A stretch of DNA of 44,737 nt from Rhodospirillaceae bacterium (GTDB taxonomy: Bacteria > Pseudomonadota > Alphaproteobacteria > Rhodospirillales > Casp-alpha2), in assembly GCA_002696205.1 (NCBI GenBank), contig NZRL01000184.1:1-44737 (forward strand). Reading direction: 5' to 3'. A model generated the notes under the pieces. That model saw only the letters and a list, made by a program, of their open reading frames with translations, made no database searches and was not told where the DNA came from. The position numbers and the translations under genes were made by a program. Each line of letters starts with the position of its first letter. Position 1 is the stretch's first letter. This document shows, piece after piece, positions 14,800 through 24,447 of the stretch.

Positions 14800-17049
14800 T
14801 TAGCTGAACCGGCCCGACCGGGGGAAACCCTTAGGCACGTTGAGGCCCGCCTGCGCCCGCTTGCCGACCCATTGCTGGAATTCCGTTTCCGTGCGCGTGC
14901 CGCCCGATTTCCAGGTCAGGCCCTCGGCCGTGCGCATGGTCGTGACGTCCAACAGGCCACCCTTGTTGTAGCGTTGCAGGATCACGCCCTTGCCCCGGCC
15001 CATTTCCGGCAACTCGTCGATGGGGAAGATCAGGAGCTTGCGGTTCTCACCGACCACGGCAACCGCGTCGGCGCCGTCCATGACGTCGCAGATCGCCGCC
15101 GCTTCTTCCCCGGTCCCCACGTTCAAGACCTGTTTACCGTTCTTGGTCTGAGCCATCAGGTCGTCCGACGGAACGATGAAGCCGCGGCCCTTGTCGGACG
15201 CCACGATGTATTTCTTGCCAGTCTCGAAGACCGCCAGCGAAATCGGATCGTGGCCGTTGGGGATATCGACCATCAGGCGGATCGGCTCGCCATGGCCGCG
15301 CCCGCCCGGCAGCTTGTCGCCCGCGACCGTGTAGAACCGGCCGTTGGTGGCGAAGATCAGGAATTTGTCCGTGGTCTGGCCATGGATCAGGAACTTGAGG
15401 CTATCGCCTTCCTTGAACTTGACCTCGGTCTCCGGCTCGACATGACCTTTGAGTGCACGGATCCAGCCTTTTTCCGACAGGACGACGGTGATCGGTTCTT
15501 TCTCGACCATGGCTTCCAGGGGCACGATGACGGCGGTCGGCGGGCCGGAGATTTCCGTCCGCCGGGCGCCGATTTCCGTCTTTTGCCCGAAGGCCTTCTT
15601 GGTTTCGGCGATTTCATCGGAAATCGTCTTCCAGCGCGCGTCCTCGTCCTTCAACAGCTTCTTGATGGCGCTGCGTTCCCTGCCCAATTCGTCGTTCTCG
15701 CGCCGGATTTCCATTTCTTCCAGCTTGCGCAGCTGACGCAGACGCATGTCGAGGATCGCATTGGCCTGAACCTCGGTCAGGTCGAACCGTTTCATCATGA
15801 CGGCCTTGGGGTCGTCTTCCTCGCGGATGATCTTGATGACCTCGTCCAGGTTGAGGAAAGCGATCAGCAACCCGCCCAGGATTTCCAGCCGCCGTTCGAT
15901 CTTCTCCAGGCGGAAATTCTTGCGTCGGATCAGAACCTTGTGGCGGTGATCCAGGAACGCCTGCAGCACCTCGCGCAGCGACATGACACCGGGCGTGTTC
16001 GAAGCGTCCAGCACGTTCATGTTCATGTTGAAGCGGATTTCCAGGTCCGTTTCCCGGAATAGATGCTCCATCAGGGTTTCGGCATCGACGGCGCGGTTCT
16101 TGGGCTCCAGGACGATACGGACCTCTTCCGTCGACTCGTCCCGAATGTCCTGCAGGATCGGCAGCTTCTTGGCGATGATCAGGTCGGCGATCCGCTCGAT
16201 CAGCTTGGCTTTCTGTATCTGATAGGGGATTTCCGTGACGACGATCTCGTACTGCCCGCGGCCCAGGTCTTCGATCTGCCACTTCGCGCGCAGGCGGAAG
16301 GCGCCGCGTCCGGTCTTGTACGCCTCGACGACCGTGGCCCGGTCCTCGACCAGGACCCCGCCCGTCGGAAAGTCGGGCCCCGGAATGAAATCGCAGAGCT
16401 TATCGAAGGTCGCGTTCGGAAACTTGATCAGATGGGTCAGCGCGTCGCAGAGTTCGCCCACGTTATGGGGCGGAATGTTGGTCGCCATGCCGACGGCGAT
16501 CCCCGTGGCGCCGTTGGCCAGCAGGTTCGGGAAATTGGCCGGCAGGACGATGGGCTCTTCTTCCTCTCCATCGTAGGTCTGGCGGAAATCGACCGTGTCC
16601 TCGTCGATGCCGTCCAACAGAGCCGAAGCGATCTCGGTCAGGCGCGATTCCGTATAACGCATGGCGGCGGGGTTATCGCCGTCGATATTGCCGAAGTTGC
16701 CTTGCCCGTCGATCAGCGGATAGCGCACGGAGAAACCCTGGGCCAAGCGGACCAAGGCGTCGTAGATCGCCTGGTCGCCGTGCGGGTGGTACTTACCCAT
16801 GACGTCGCCGACCACGCGCGCGCATTTCTTGAACCCGGCCGCCGGGTCGAGCTTCAGCAGCCGCATGGCGTAGAGCAGCCGCCGGTGCACGGGCTTCAAC
16901 CCATCGCGCACATCCGGCAACGACCGCGAAACGATGGTCGACAGCGCATAGGCGAGGTAGCGCTCGCTCAGCGCCTGGGACAAGGGGGTGTCGCGGATTT
17001 CCCCCCCTGCTCCGTCGCCGAAGTCTCCGGGGGGCGTGATCGCGGTCAT
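14800..17049 (-). CDS. parC: DNA topoisomerase IV subunit A
   Basis: ParC carries the DNA-cleaving tyrosine of topoisomerase IV, which separates daughter chromosomes. In this 749-residue protein the catalytic pair is R131-Y132 in [12 protein letters not shown]. The N-terminal winged-helix region has [14 protein letters not shown] and [19 protein letters not shown]. The C-terminal half is a short beta-pinwheel with no GyrA box, which favours ParC over GyrA. At the position equivalent to E. coli ParC S80 (the main quinolone site) the residue is Q93. ATG 17049 is preceded by a promoter at 17144-17117, so parC is separately expressed although it follows recO on the same strand. Its partner gene parE is not in the window. 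Confidence 0.95.
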   Translation of the reverse strand: MTAITPPGDFGDGAGGEIRDTPLSQALSERYLAYALSTIVSRSLPDVRDGLKPVHRRLLYAMRLLKLDPAAGFKKCARVVGDVMGKYHPHGDQAIYDALVRLAQGFSVRYPLIDGQGNFGNIDGDNPAAMRYTESRLTEIASALLDGIDEDTVDFRQTYDGEEEEPIVLPANFPNLLANGATGIAVGMATNIPPHNVGELCDALTHLIKFPNATFDKLCDFIPGPDFPTGGVLVEDRATVVEAYKTGRGAFRLRAKWQIEDLGRGQYEIVVTEIPYQIQKAKLIERIADLIIAKKLPILQDIRDESTEEVRIVLEPKNRAVDAETLMEHLFRETDLEIRFNMNMNVLDASNTPGVMSLREVLQAFLDHRHKVLIRRKNFRLEKIERRLEILGGLLIAFLNLDEVIKIIREEDDPKAVMMKRFDLTEVQANAILDMRLRQLRKLEEMEIRRENDELGRERSAIKKLLKDEDARWKTISDEIAETKKAFGQKTEIGARRTEISGPPTAVIVPLEAMVEKEPITVVLSEKGWIRALKGHVEPETEVKFKEGDSLKFLIHGQTTDKFLIFATNGRFYTVAGDKLPGGRGHGEPIRLMVDIPNGHDPISLAVFETGKKYIVASDKGRGFIVPSDDLMAQTKNGKQVLNVGTGEEAAAICDVMDGADAVAVVGENRKLLIFPIDELPEMGRGKGVILQRYNKGGLLDVTTMRTAEGLTWKSGGTRTETEFQQWVGKRAQAGLNVPKGFPRSGRFS

Positions 17050-17116
17050 GGAAGCTGTCCTTACTCTCTGGAATTCCCGCTCATCTGGGGCGGGGTCGCC
17101 TTAATTCGCACCAGAT

Positions 17117-17144
17117 ATAGTACATTCAGGGGGTGTCCGGTCAA
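17117..17144 (-). promoter_or_regulatory. Promoter for parC
   Basis: Minus strand: -35 TTGACC (17144-17139), 16-base spacer, -10 TACTAT (17122-17117). The predicted start near 17110 gives a leader of about 60 bases. It lies in the 117-base gap between the recO stop and the parC start. Confidence 0.6.
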
Positions 17145-17166
17145 TGCGCCGCTACCCGTATCAGAG

Positions 17167-17898
17167 TTATTTTTTTGCCGCGAAACGGTCGGTCAGACGC
17201 TGGCGCGCAGGCAGCCGCCCGGGCCGTCCCTCAAGAGCATGATTTTCCAGGAAAAACCCGGTCAGTTTCAGGCCGGCGACGGCCTCCTCGGTCGTCTCGG
17301 CGACCCCGGGGCCGCGCAGGAACGGCGGCAGCGGCAGCATGCGGTCGTGGTAGGGCCGCCCGGCGGCGGTCGAGACGGCACGCCCGGACTTGGGCGAAAC
17401 ATAGGTCAGATTCTCCGTCTCGCCGGTCGCGGCGCAGGCCGTGAGGTCGAGACCGAAACCCAGTTCGCCCAAGACGCCCATTTCCCATTGCACATAGGCG
17501 GAACCGAGCAGAACCCCCTGCTCCGGCTCGTCCAGAACGGCCATGAGGCCCGCGAGGCCGTGGTAGATGGCGGGATGCTCTTCGCCTTCGGGCAACAGGG
17601 CCTCGGCCACCGCACAAGCGGCAGTCAGGACGGCCAGGCCCAGGGGCCGGTCCAGCAAGGCCGCTGCCGGGGCCTCCAGGACTTCCGTGGTCAGGGTGCC
17701 GAGGTGTTCCGGCAGGCGCCCGCGCCAATCCAGAGTGACCAGATTACCGACCTGCAACCCGCCGCGCTTGCGCCGGCCCGCCCCGCCGCGGACAAGACCC
17801 GCCTGGCGCCCCCGGTTTTCCGTCAGGGCGCTGACGATCAGGGCGCTTTCGCCGTGTTTGCGGGTCGCCAGGATATAGCCCCGGTCATGCCATTCCAT
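17167..17898 (-). CDS. recO: DNA repair protein RecO
   Basis: RecO works with RecF and RecR to load RecA on SSB-coated gaps. The 243-residue length is typical. The N-terminal OB-fold reads MEWHDRGYILATRKHGESALIVSALTENRG, followed by the basic GGAGRRKRGGLQVGNLVTL. The C-terminal region has GLDLTACAATGETENLTYVSPKSGRAVS, where the zinc cysteines of some RecO proteins are mostly absent, as in other alphaproteobacteria I recall. The gene follows era by 61 bases and ends the rnc-era-recO series. It ends in a lysine pair just before the stop at 17167. Confidence 0.93.
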   Translation of the reverse strand: MEWHDRGYILATRKHGESALIVSALTENRGRQAGLVRGGAGRRKRGGLQVGNLVTLDWRGRLPEHLGTLTTEVLEAPAAALLDRPLGLAVLTAACAVAEALLPEGEEHPAIYHGLAGLMAVLDEPEQGVLLGSAYVQWEMGVLGELGFGLDLTACAATGETENLTYVSPKSGRAVSTAAGRPYHDRMLPLPPFLRGPGVAETTEEAVAGLKLTGFFLENHALEGRPGRLPARQRLTDRFAAKK

Positions 17899-17959
17899 GG
17901 CGGAACGCCTTACTCCAATGGCTCAAGACCATTCCTTTGACCGTGATCGGGCCCGGGGG

Positions 17960-18865
17960 TCAAGCGTCGAAGTCGAGGCCCCATTCGGCATAGCGTTCGC
18001 GGTCGTCCTGCCACTTGCCGCGCACCTTTACGTGGACGAACAGGTGGATTTTCTGATCGAGCAGGTCCTGCAGTTCGGCGCGCGCGGCGGCGCCGATCTT
18101 CTTGATCATCGCCCCACCCTTGCCCAGGACGATGCCCTTCTGACTGTCGCGTTCGACAAAGATCGCCTGATGCACGCGGGCCGATCCGTCGGCCTGTTGT
18201 TCCCAGTCCTCGGTCTCGACGGTCAGCTTGTAGGGAAGCTCCTGATGCAGTTCCAGGAACAGCTTCTCGCGTGTGATCTCGGCCGCCAGCAGGCGGGCGG
18301 GCATGTCGGAAATCTCGTCCTCGGGATAGAGCCAGGGGCCTTCCGCCACGGCATCGGCGAAGGTCTGGGCCAGATCGGCGACGCCGTCGCCCGTATTGGC
18401 GGATACCATGAAACAATCGGTGAAGATGCCCGTATCCATCAGCTTCTGCGCCAGTTCCAGCAGCGCCGGTTTGGCGACGATGTCGATCTTGTTGAGGATC
18501 AGATAAGCCTTCCGGTTTTCTTCCTGAAGCCGGTCGATGATCGCCTGCGACCGTTTGTCGATCCCGGCCTTGGCATCGATCAGCAAGGCGACCGCGTCGG
18601 CGTCCTTGGCCCCGGACCAGGCGGCGGCGACCATGGCGCGGTCGAGACGGCCCTTGGGCTCGAAGATGCCGGGGGTGTCGATCAGGATGACCTGGGCGTT
18701 GCCTTTGATGAAGATGCCCAGCACGCGGGTTCGCGTCGTCTGTACCTTGGGCGAGACGATGGAGACCTTGGCGCCCACCAGACGATTCACCAGGGTCGAT
18801 TTACCGACGTTGGGGGCGCCCAGAATGGCGATGAACCCGGCGCGGGTGGCGGGGGTTTCGTTCAT
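17960..18865 (-). CDS. era: GTPase Era
   Basis: Era is an essential GTPase that binds the 3' end of 16S rRNA and helps 30S assembly. G-motifs are complete: G1 GAPNVGKST (residues 16-24), G3 DTPGI and G4 NKID. A C-terminal KH domain is seen as SQKGIVLGKGGAMIKKIGAAAR. From ATG 18865 the protein has 301 residues. That ATG overlaps the rnc stop in an ATGA and has GGAG six bases upstream; a TTG at 18877 is possible but less likely. rnc and era are therefore translationally coupled, a long-conserved pairing of 16S/23S processing and assembly factors. Confidence 0.97.
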   Translation of the reverse strand: MNETPATRAGFIAILGAPNVGKSTLVNRLVGAKVSIVSPKVQTTRTRVLGIFIKGNAQVILIDTPGIFEPKGRLDRAMVAAAWSGAKDADAVALLIDAKAGIDKRSQAIIDRLQEENRKAYLILNKIDIVAKPALLELAQKLMDTGIFTDCFMVSANTGDGVADLAQTFADAVAEGPWLYPEDEISDMPARLLAAEITREKLFLELHQELPYKLTVETEDWEQQADGSARVHQAIFVERDSQKGIVLGKGGAMIKKIGAAARAELQDLLDQKIHLFVHVKVRGKWQDDRERYAEWGLDFDA

Positions 18866-19557
18866 GACTTGCTCCAACTGTCGAGCATGGCTTGGGCGGC
18901 GGCCTGTTCGGCTTCCTGCTTGGCGCCGCCGGTGCCGGTTTGCGGGGCGCGGCCTTCGACCGAGACGGTGATGGTGAAGGTCGGCGCGTGATCAGGCCCG
19001 GTCTGGTCCGTGACGGCATAGCCGGGCAGGCTCAGGCCCGCTTTCTGGCAGCGTTCCTGCAAGCGCGTCTTGGCATCCTTCAGGGGGCCTTTGTGGGCGT
19101 CGGCGCGGGCTTCCCAATGGCGGCGGATGAAAGCGGCGGCGGGCGCGAACCCGCCGTCCAGAAACATCGCGCCGAGCAATGCCTCGCAGGCATCAGCCTG
19201 GATCGACGGATTGTCGGCCCCGCCCCCGGCCTTCTCCCCCGGCGACAGGCGCAGACAATCGGCCAGATCCAGGTCGCGCGCGACCTCGGCCAGGGTTTCC
19301 TTGCGCACCAGGGCGGTGAAGCGGTAGCCCAGTTCGCCCTCGGTCTCGTCGGGAAAACGTTCGTAGAGCAGCGCCGAGACGGCCAAGCCCAATACTCGAT
19401 CGCCCAGAAACTCAAGCCGTTCGTTGGAATTCAGGCGGTCCGACTGCCCCGAGGCATGCGCCAGCGCCTGCTTCAAAAGGGATGGATCGTCGAAACGGTG
19501 GCCCAGGCGGTCCTGCAGGGCCGAAAGGCGCTTACCGGCGTCGTCGCCGCCGCTCAT
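18862..19557 (-). CDS. rnc: Ribonuclease III
   Basis: RNase III cuts double-stranded RNA, including the rRNA precursor stems. The 231-residue protein has the signature NERLEFLGDRVLGLAVSALLY, the second metal-binding stretch ADACEALLGAMFLDGGF, and a C-terminal dsRNA-binding domain (DAKTRLQERCQKAGLSLPGYAV through GGAKQEAEQAAAQAMLDSW). Its ATG overlaps the lepB stop and its stop overlaps the era start, both as ATGA, so lepB-rnc-era form a tightly coupled unit. Nothing is missing from the catalytic set. Confidence 0.97.
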   Translation of the reverse strand: MSGGDDAGKRLSALQDRLGHRFDDPSLLKQALAHASGQSDRLNSNERLEFLGDRVLGLAVSALLYERFPDETEGELGYRFTALVRKETLAEVARDLDLADCLRLSPGEKAGGGADNPSIQADACEALLGAMFLDGGFAPAAAFIRRHWEARADAHKGPLKDAKTRLQERCQKAGLSLPGYAVTDQTGPDHAPTFTITVSVEGRAPQTGTGGAKQEAEQAAAQAMLDSWSKS

Positions 19558-20285
19558 TCAATGCCCTGGAAGATTCGGCTGAAACGTACGGTTTCCGGCC
19601 ATTTCCAGGGCTTCCACAGGTCGCCCGCGGTGGAGAAGAACAGGAATTCGGCCCGGCCCACGAGGTTCACCGCCGGAATGAAGCCGACATCGCCGTAACG
19701 GGAATCGTTCGACCGGTCGCGGTTGTCACCCATAGCGAAATACATGCCCTCGGGGACCTTGTAGACCCGCGTGTTATCCATCGGATCGTTGTCGGATTCC
19801 TCGAGGATGTAGTGCTGCACCCCGTTGGGCAGGGTTTCGATGAAGCGCGGCACCCGCCGGGTCGTGCCGAAGTCGTCGGTCGAGACGAAATCCTCGACCC
19901 GCTTGCGTTCCACGGGCGTGCCGTTGATGTGCAGGATGCCGCCCGTGACCTGGATTTCGTCACCGGGCAGGCCGACGATCCGCTTGATGAAGTCGGTCTT
20001 GTTGTCCGACGGCAGCTTGAAGACCATCACGTCGCCGCGCTCAGGCATCGATTCCATTACGCGCCCCGGAATCAGGGGCAGCGAGAACGGCAGCGAGTGC
20101 TTGGAATACCCGTAGGAAAATTTCGAGACGAACAAATAGTCGCCGATCAGCAGCGTCGGCAGCATGGAGCCAGACGGAATGTTGAACGGCTCATAGGCGA
20201 AGGTGCGGACGACCAGCGCGATCAGGATCGCGTAGCCGACCGTCTTGATGGTGTCCCAGAGGCCTCCGGATTTGTCGCCGCTCAT
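19554..20285 (-). CDS. lepB: Signal peptidase I
   Basis: LepB removes signal peptides from exported proteins at the outer face of the inner membrane. The 243-residue protein has one N-terminal membrane helix (IKTVGYAILIALVVRTFAYEPF). The catalytic Ser/Lys dyad is visible as S40 in NIPSGSMLPTL and K101 in KTDFIKRIVGLPGD. Box E is seen as MGDNRDRSNDSRYGDVGFIP. It follows acpS after a 150-base gap that contains a good promoter, and is first of lepB-rnc-era-recO. ATG 20285 begins MSGDKSGGLW. The gene is intact. Confidence 0.97.
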   Translation of the reverse strand: MSGDKSGGLWDTIKTVGYAILIALVVRTFAYEPFNIPSGSMLPTLLIGDYLFVSKFSYGYSKHSLPFSLPLIPGRVMESMPERGDVMVFKLPSDNKTDFIKRIVGLPGDEIQVTGGILHINGTPVERKRVEDFVSTDDFGTTRRVPRFIETLPNGVQHYILEESDNDPMDNTRVYKVPEGMYFAMGDNRDRSNDSRYGDVGFIPAVNLVGRAEFLFFSTAGDLWKPWKWPETVRFSRIFQGIE

Positions 20286-20375
20286 CTGCTGTTTTCCGTG
20301 AATTTCCCAGGTCGCGCTGGGGTGTCTGTGGAGTGTCTATGGCGCCGCCGGCCGCTGTATCGACCGGTTGGCGGG

Positions 20376-20404
20376 ACTAAACGCGGCTCAGCGTCAAAGG
20401 TCAA
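20376..20404 (-). promoter_or_regulatory. Promoter for lepB-rnc-era-recO
   Basis: Minus strand: -35 TTGACC (20404-20399), exactly 17 bases, -10 TTTAGT (20381-20376). The predicted transcription start is near 20369, leaving a leader of about 84 bases. It lets the lepB unit be expressed apart from the upstream rpoZ-rsh-pdxJ-acpS genes. Confidence 0.6.
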
Positions 20405-20435
20405 GCGCCTTCCTTGTCCGGCCGGGCCCGCCCCC

Positions 20436-20846
20436 TTATCCGCCCGTGCCTTCGGGAACGGCGGAAATGATGACCATGGCGTGGGCCATGGGATATTCGT
20501 CGGTCTGGGAGACATGGACCTGCGCCGTCATGCCGGGCGGCGTCAGCTTGTCCAAGCGCGCCTTGGCCCCGCCGGTGATCAGTATATAGGGCTGCCCCGT
20601 CGGCAGATTCGCGACGACCATGTCGCGCCAGAACACGCCCTGGCGGAACCCGGTGCCCAGTGCCTTGGAGCAGGCTTCCTTGGCGGCGAAGCTCTGAGCG
20701 AAGCTGGAGGCCGGATTCTGGCGCCGAAAGGCCTTTTTCTGTTCACCCTCGGCGAACAGGCGCTGCACGAAGCGGTCGCCGAACCGGTCCAGCGTCCGTT
20801 CGATGCGACGGATATCGCAAAGATCCGTGCCGATGCCGATGATCAT
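20436..20846 (-). CDS. acpS: Holo-[acyl-carrier-protein] synthase
   Basis: AcpS transfers phosphopantetheine from CoA to acyl carrier protein. From ATG 20846 the protein has 136 residues, the usual size. It begins [19 protein letters not shown] with the metal ligand D8, and has the second motif [19 protein letters not shown] with E57. The open frame extends to 20906, but the conserved start MIIGIGTD fixes ATG 20846. It lies 34 bases after pdxJ; the pdxJ-acpS-lepB order is a well-known neighbourhood in proteobacteria. The ribosome-binding site is not obvious, so translation may rely on pdxJ. Confidence 0.95.
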   Translation of the reverse strand: MIIGIGTDLCDIRRIERTLDRFGDRFVQRLFAEGEQKKAFRRQNPASSFAQSFAAKEACSKALGTGFRQGVFWRDMVVANLPTGQPYILITGGAKARLDKLTPPGMTAQVHVSQTDEYPMAHAMVIISAVPEGTGG

Positions 20847-20880
20847 GGAATAGCGGGCGTCCGGTGGCGCATCACGGGGC

Positions 20881-21636
20881 CTAGGCCGACCGTTCGCCGG
20901 TCGCATCGGCCCGTGCCTGATCCATCAGGGCGCGCATCCGCTTGATGGCGCTCTCCAGACCACCGAAGATCGCCTCGCCGATCAGGAAATGCCCGATATT
21001 CAATTCGACGATGGTCGGAATGGCCGCGATCGGGCCGACCGTGTCGAACGTCAGGCCGTGTCCGGCATGGCATTCCAGGCCGATGGCATCGGCATGGGCG
21101 GCGGCCGCGATCACGCGGGCGAGCTGCGCCTCGCGGTCGTCCGGGGCCGCGTCACAGTAGGCCCCCGTGTGAAGCTCGACCACGGGGGCGCCCAGGGCCT
21201 TCGCGGCGTCCAGTTGCTTCACATCGGCCTCAATGAACAGGGAGACGCGGATGCCCGCATCGCCCAGGGCATCGACAAAGGGTTTCAGGCTGTCGAAACC
21301 GCCGGCGGCGTCCAAGCCGCCTTCGGTCGTCCGTTCCTCGCGCTTTTCCGGGACGATACAGGCGGCATGCGGCTTGTGCCGCAGGGCAATAGCGAGCATT
21401 TCGTCCGTCGCCGCCATTTCGAAATTCAACGGCAGGTCGATCTGATGGGCCAGACGCTCCATGTCATCGTCGGAAATATGACGGCGGTCTTCGCGCAGAT
21501 GCGCCGTGATCCCGTCGGCCCCGGCCTGTGCCGCGGCGCGGGCCGCGCGCACGGGGTCCGGGTGGCCGCCGCCGCGGGCGTTTCGGATGGTCGCGACATG
21601 GTCGATGTTGACGCCGAGCCGAAGGTTATTAGTCAT
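20881..21636 (-). CDS. pdxJ: Pyridoxine 5'-phosphate synthase
   Basis: PdxJ closes the pyridine ring of vitamin B6 from 1-deoxyxylulose 5-phosphate and 3-amino-2-oxopropyl phosphate in the DXP-dependent pathway. The 251-residue TIM-barrel starts with the family signature [20 protein letters not shown]. The segments [47 protein letters not shown] and [20 protein letters not shown] follow. It lies 49 bases downstream of the rsh gene and 34 before acpS. PLP made here serves several enzymes in the window (glyA and both dehydratases), though that is only general dependence. Confidence 0.97.
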   Translation of the reverse strand: MTNNLRLGVNIDHVATIRNARGGGHPDPVRAARAAAQAGADGITAHLREDRRHISDDDMERLAHQIDLPLNFEMAATDEMLAIALRHKPHAACIVPEKREERTTEGGLDAAGGFDSLKPFVDALGDAGIRVSLFIEADVKQLDAAKALGAPVVELHTGAYCDAAPDDREAQLARVIAAAAHADAIGLECHAGHGLTFDTVGPIAAIPTIVELNIGHFLIGEAIFGGLESAIKRMRALMDQARADATGERSA

Positions 21637-21685
21637 TGAAGTTCTACCTGAATCCGGATTCGTAACGTGTTGATAAAATGTGGTT

Positions 21686-23854
21686 TCAGCCGCGCGAGCG
21701 TTCGACGGAATTGACCGCCGGCGACGCCCTGAGGGCGGCGATGATATCGGTCAGATGCTTGACGTCGCGAACCTCGACATCGATCAGCATGTCGAAGAAA
21801 TCGGTCGACCGGTTGATGATCTTGAGGTTCGAGATATTGCCGTCGTTCTTGGCGATCATGGTCGAAAGATCGCCCAGGCTGCCCGGCGCGTTGGCGACGG
21901 TGACATGAACCCGGCCGACATGCAGTTCGTGCTGCGCCTCGTCCCGGTCCCAGGCCAGGTCGAGCCAGCGTTCCGGCTCGTCCCCGTAACCTTCCAGGGT
22001 ATCGCAATCGATGGTGTGGACGGTGACGCCGCGCCCGGTGGTGACGATCCCGACGATGCGGTCCCCCGGCAGCGGATGGCAACAGCCGGCGAAATGCATG
22101 GCCATGCCGGGGATCAGCCCTTGGATGGGGACCCCGCCCTCGCCCTTCTCGCGGCTGCGCTTGCGGTTGCGGGCCTCGGCCAGGGGCACGACGCGCTCGT
22201 CGTCCTGGCCCTTCTTCGTCTGCTTCTTAGCGCGCGGATAAACGGCTTCCAACACGTCGCGGCCCGGCAGATGCCCCAGGCCGACGGCGACGTAGAGGTC
22301 TTCTTCCGTCGATTGCCCCAGCTTCTTGAGCACGCCGGAGATGCCCTTGTCCGTCAGGTCGAAGTCCGCTTCCTTGAACGTCCGCAACAGGATCGAGCGG
22401 CCCAGCTTTTCGTATTCCTCGCGTTCCTGCAGGCGGACAAAGCGGCGGATACGGGCGCGCGCCTTGCCGGTGACGACGAAGCGTTCCCAGGTCGGGTTGG
22501 GCGTCTGCGCCTTGGAGGTCACGATCTCGACCTGATCGCCATTCCGCAGCTCCGTGCGCAGCGGCATCATCTTGCCGTTGATCTTGGCGCCGACGCAGTG
22601 GTCACCGACCTCGGAATGGACGGCATAGGCGAAATCGACCGTGGTCGCGCCGCGCGGCAGGTTGATCAGGTCGCCCCGGGGCGTAAAGCAGAACACCTGG
22701 TCCTGGAACATCTCCATCTTAGAATGCTCGAGAACTTCTTCCGGATCGGCGGCGTGTTCCAGGATATCCAGCAGTTCACGCAGCCAACGGTATTGCGTGA
22801 CGCCGTCCTGGTTGGGAATGCCTTGTTTGTAGTTCCAATGGGCGGCAACGCCGAATTCGCCGACTTCGTGCATCTTCCGGGTGCGGATCTGCAGTTCGAT
22901 GCGCTGCTGATGCGGGCCGAACACGCCGGTGTGCAACGACTGATAGCCGTTCGGCTTCGGCATGGAGATGTAGTCCTTGAACCGCCCGGGCACGACCCGA
23001 TAGGCATTATGGGCGACGCCCAGGGCCTTGTAGCAGTCCTCGATGCTGTTCACGATGATGCGGAACGCCATGATGTCGGAAAGCTGTTCGAAGCCGACAT
23101 CGTGCTTCTGCATCTTGCGCCAGATCGAATAGGGCGTCTTTTCCCGGCCGTGGACTTCGGCCTCGATGCCGTTTTCCTTCAACGTTTCCGACAATTCGCC
23201 GATGATCTTGGGCACCAGTTCGCCGCCCTGATCGCGCAGGGTTTCCAACCGCTTGACCACGGCGCGGCGCGCTTCCGGATTGATTTCGGCGAAGGCAAGA
23301 TCCTCAAGCTCGGTCTTGATTTCCTGCATGCCGATGCGTTCGGCCAGCGGCGCATAGATTTCCATGGTTTCCATGGCGATGCGGCGGCGCTTTTCATCCT
23401 TCTTGATGTAATGAAGGGTGCGCATGTTGTGCAGGCGATCGGCCAGCTTGACCAACAGGACGCGAATGTCCTCCGACATGGCGAGGACCAGCTTACGGAA
23501 GTTCTCTGCCTGCTTTTCACGGTCGCTTTGATATTCGATACGGGTCAGCTTGGTGACGCCGTCGACCAGTTGCGCCACTTCGTTGCCGAAGTGGGACTTG
23601 ATGTCGTCCAGCGTCGCCGGAGTGTCTTCGATGGTGTCGTGCAACAGCGCCGTTTCAATGGTCGCGCTGTCGACGCGATAGTTGGTGAGGATGCCCGCGA
23701 CCTCGATCGGGTGCGAGAAATAAGGGTCGCCCGAGGCCCGCAATTGCGATCCATGCGCCTTCATGGCGAACACGTAGGCGCCATTGATCCCGACCTCGTC
23801 CGCATTGGGATCGTAGGCCTTGACCCGTTCAACAAGTTCGAACTGGCGGATCAC
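21686..23854 (-). CDS. rsh: Bifunctional (p)ppGpp synthetase/hydrolase (Rsh)
   Basis: The single long RelA/SpoT homologue typical of alphaproteobacteria, 722 residues, setting alarmone level in response to starvation. Domains in order: HD hydrolase with [19 protein letters not shown] (about 66-84), synthetase with [14 protein letters not shown] and [23 protein letters not shown] with [27 protein letters not shown], and a C-terminal ACT domain. The RFKD sequence is the RxKD motif of bifunctional enzymes (EFDD in RelA), and HDTIEDT indicates working hydrolase. It starts at GTG 23854, 71 bases after rpoZ. Coupling to the omega subunit gene is conserved and fits shared stringent control of RNA polymerase. 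Confidence 0.96.
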   Translation of the reverse strand: MIRQFELVERVKAYDPNADEVGINGAYVFAMKAHGSQLRASGDPYFSHPIEVAGILTNYRVDSATIETALLHDTIEDTPATLDDIKSHFGNEVAQLVDGVTKLTRIEYQSDREKQAENFRKLVLAMSEDIRVLLVKLADRLHNMRTLHYIKKDEKRRRIAMETMEIYAPLAERIGMQEIKTELEDLAFAEINPEARRAVVKRLETLRDQGGELVPKIIGELSETLKENGIEAEVHGREKTPYSIWRKMQKHDVGFEQLSDIMAFRIIVNSIEDCYKALGVAHNAYRVVPGRFKDYISMPKPNGYQSLHTGVFGPHQQRIELQIRTRKMHEVGEFGVAAHWNYKQGIPNQDGVTQYRWLRELLDILEHAADPEEVLEHSKMEMFQDQVFCFTPRGDLINLPRGATTVDFAYAVHSEVGDHCVGAKINGKMMPLRTELRNGDQVEIVTSKAQTPNPTWERFVVTGKARARIRRFVRLQEREEYEKLGRSILLRTFKEADFDLTDKGISGVLKKLGQSTEEDLYVAVGLGHLPGRDVLEAVYPRAKKQTKKGQDDERVVPLAEARNRKRSREKGEGGVPIQGLIPGMAMHFAGCCHPLPGDRIVGIVTTGRGVTVHTIDCDTLEGYGDEPERWLDLAWDRDEAQHELHVGRVHVTVANAPGSLGDLSTMIAKNDGNISNLKIINRSTDFFDMLIDVEVRDVKHLTDIIAALRASPAVNSVERSRG

Positions 23855-23925
23855 CTGACGGCGTCCCTTTCAAATCAGTCCAGGACGACACCGGCAATGG
23901 TGGAAAATTCTTTTCGCGGAAGGCC

Positions 23926-24342
23926 TTAGTCTTCGTGCGGGATGTCCGCGTCCTGGAACACAACATCGGCCCCCATGGTAGCAGGCTCCGCGCCGTCGTC
24001 CACGTCCAAAGTGTCGTCGCCATCGCCGTCGCCGGACGGAGCGGCTTCGCCGGCGGTCATGAGCTGCATGGGCTCGGGAATGGCCGGGTCCAGGTCTTCG
24101 ATCGATTCCTCGATCTGCACGTATTTCTGCAGGCCCTTGATGAGGGACTCTTCCAACTCGGGAAGCTCGACCGCTTCCTCGGCGATTTCGCGCAAGGCGA
24201 CGACCGGGTTCTTGTCGTTGTCGCGGTCGACGGCGAGCGGCGCACCGGCGGAAATGTGACGGGCGCGCTGGGCCGCGAGCATGACCAGCTCAAAGCGGTT
24301 GGGGATTTTCAGAACGCAATCTTCGACCGTAACGCGGGCCAT
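23926..24342 (-). CDS. rpoZ: DNA-directed RNA polymerase omega subunit
   Basis: Omega helps assemble RNA polymerase and forms part of one ppGpp-binding site. The 138-residue protein has the conserved core [30 protein letters not shown] and [12 protein letters not shown]. It is longer than the E. coli protein (91 residues) because of a C-terminal tail rich in Asp and Glu ([17 protein letters not shown]), a pattern common in alphaproteobacteria. ATG 24342 has GGAGG upstream. A strong promoter lies at 24434-24406 and a palindrome sits at the predicted transcription start. The gene leads rpoZ-rsh-pdxJ-acpS. Confidence 0.96.
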   Translation of the reverse strand: MARVTVEDCVLKIPNRFELVMLAAQRARHISAGAPLAVDRDNDKNPVVALREIAEEAVELPELEESLIKGLQKYVQIEESIEDLDPAIPEPMQLMTAGEAAPSGDGDGDDTLDVDDGAEPATMGADVVFQDADIPHED

Positions 24343-24380
24343 GCGGTACCTCCAGGGGACGGAATGTCAGGAATCGGCTG

Positions 24381-24396
24381 CCGTCATCAATGACGG
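24381..24396. repeat. Perfect 16-bp palindrome at the rpoZ transcription start
   Basis: CCGTCAT and ATGACGG are perfect 7-base arms around a CA centre. The element starts about three bases downstream of the start predicted from the rpoZ promoter, a usual place for a repressor operator; a leader hairpin is less likely because the loop is only two bases. No regulator can be named. Confidence 0.5.
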
Positions 24397-24405
24397 AAGG
24401 AGTGG

Positions 24406-24434
24406 GTTATATGCTTGAGTGCCGGGTTTTTCAA
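24406..24434 (-). promoter_or_regulatory. Strong promoter for rpoZ-rsh-pdxJ-acpS
   Basis: Minus strand: -35 TTGAAA (24434-24429), exactly 17 bases, -10 TATAAC (24411-24406). This is the best consensus match I found in the window. It lies between the folK stop and the rpoZ start, with a predicted transcription start near 24399. Confidence 0.75.
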
Positions 24435-24447
24435 GCCTTTCGGCGGC

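Noticed and set aside
21680-23929. 749-codon plus-strand open frame opposite rsh
   Set aside because: A shadow caused by high GC at third codon positions; rsh on the other strand has all four domains.
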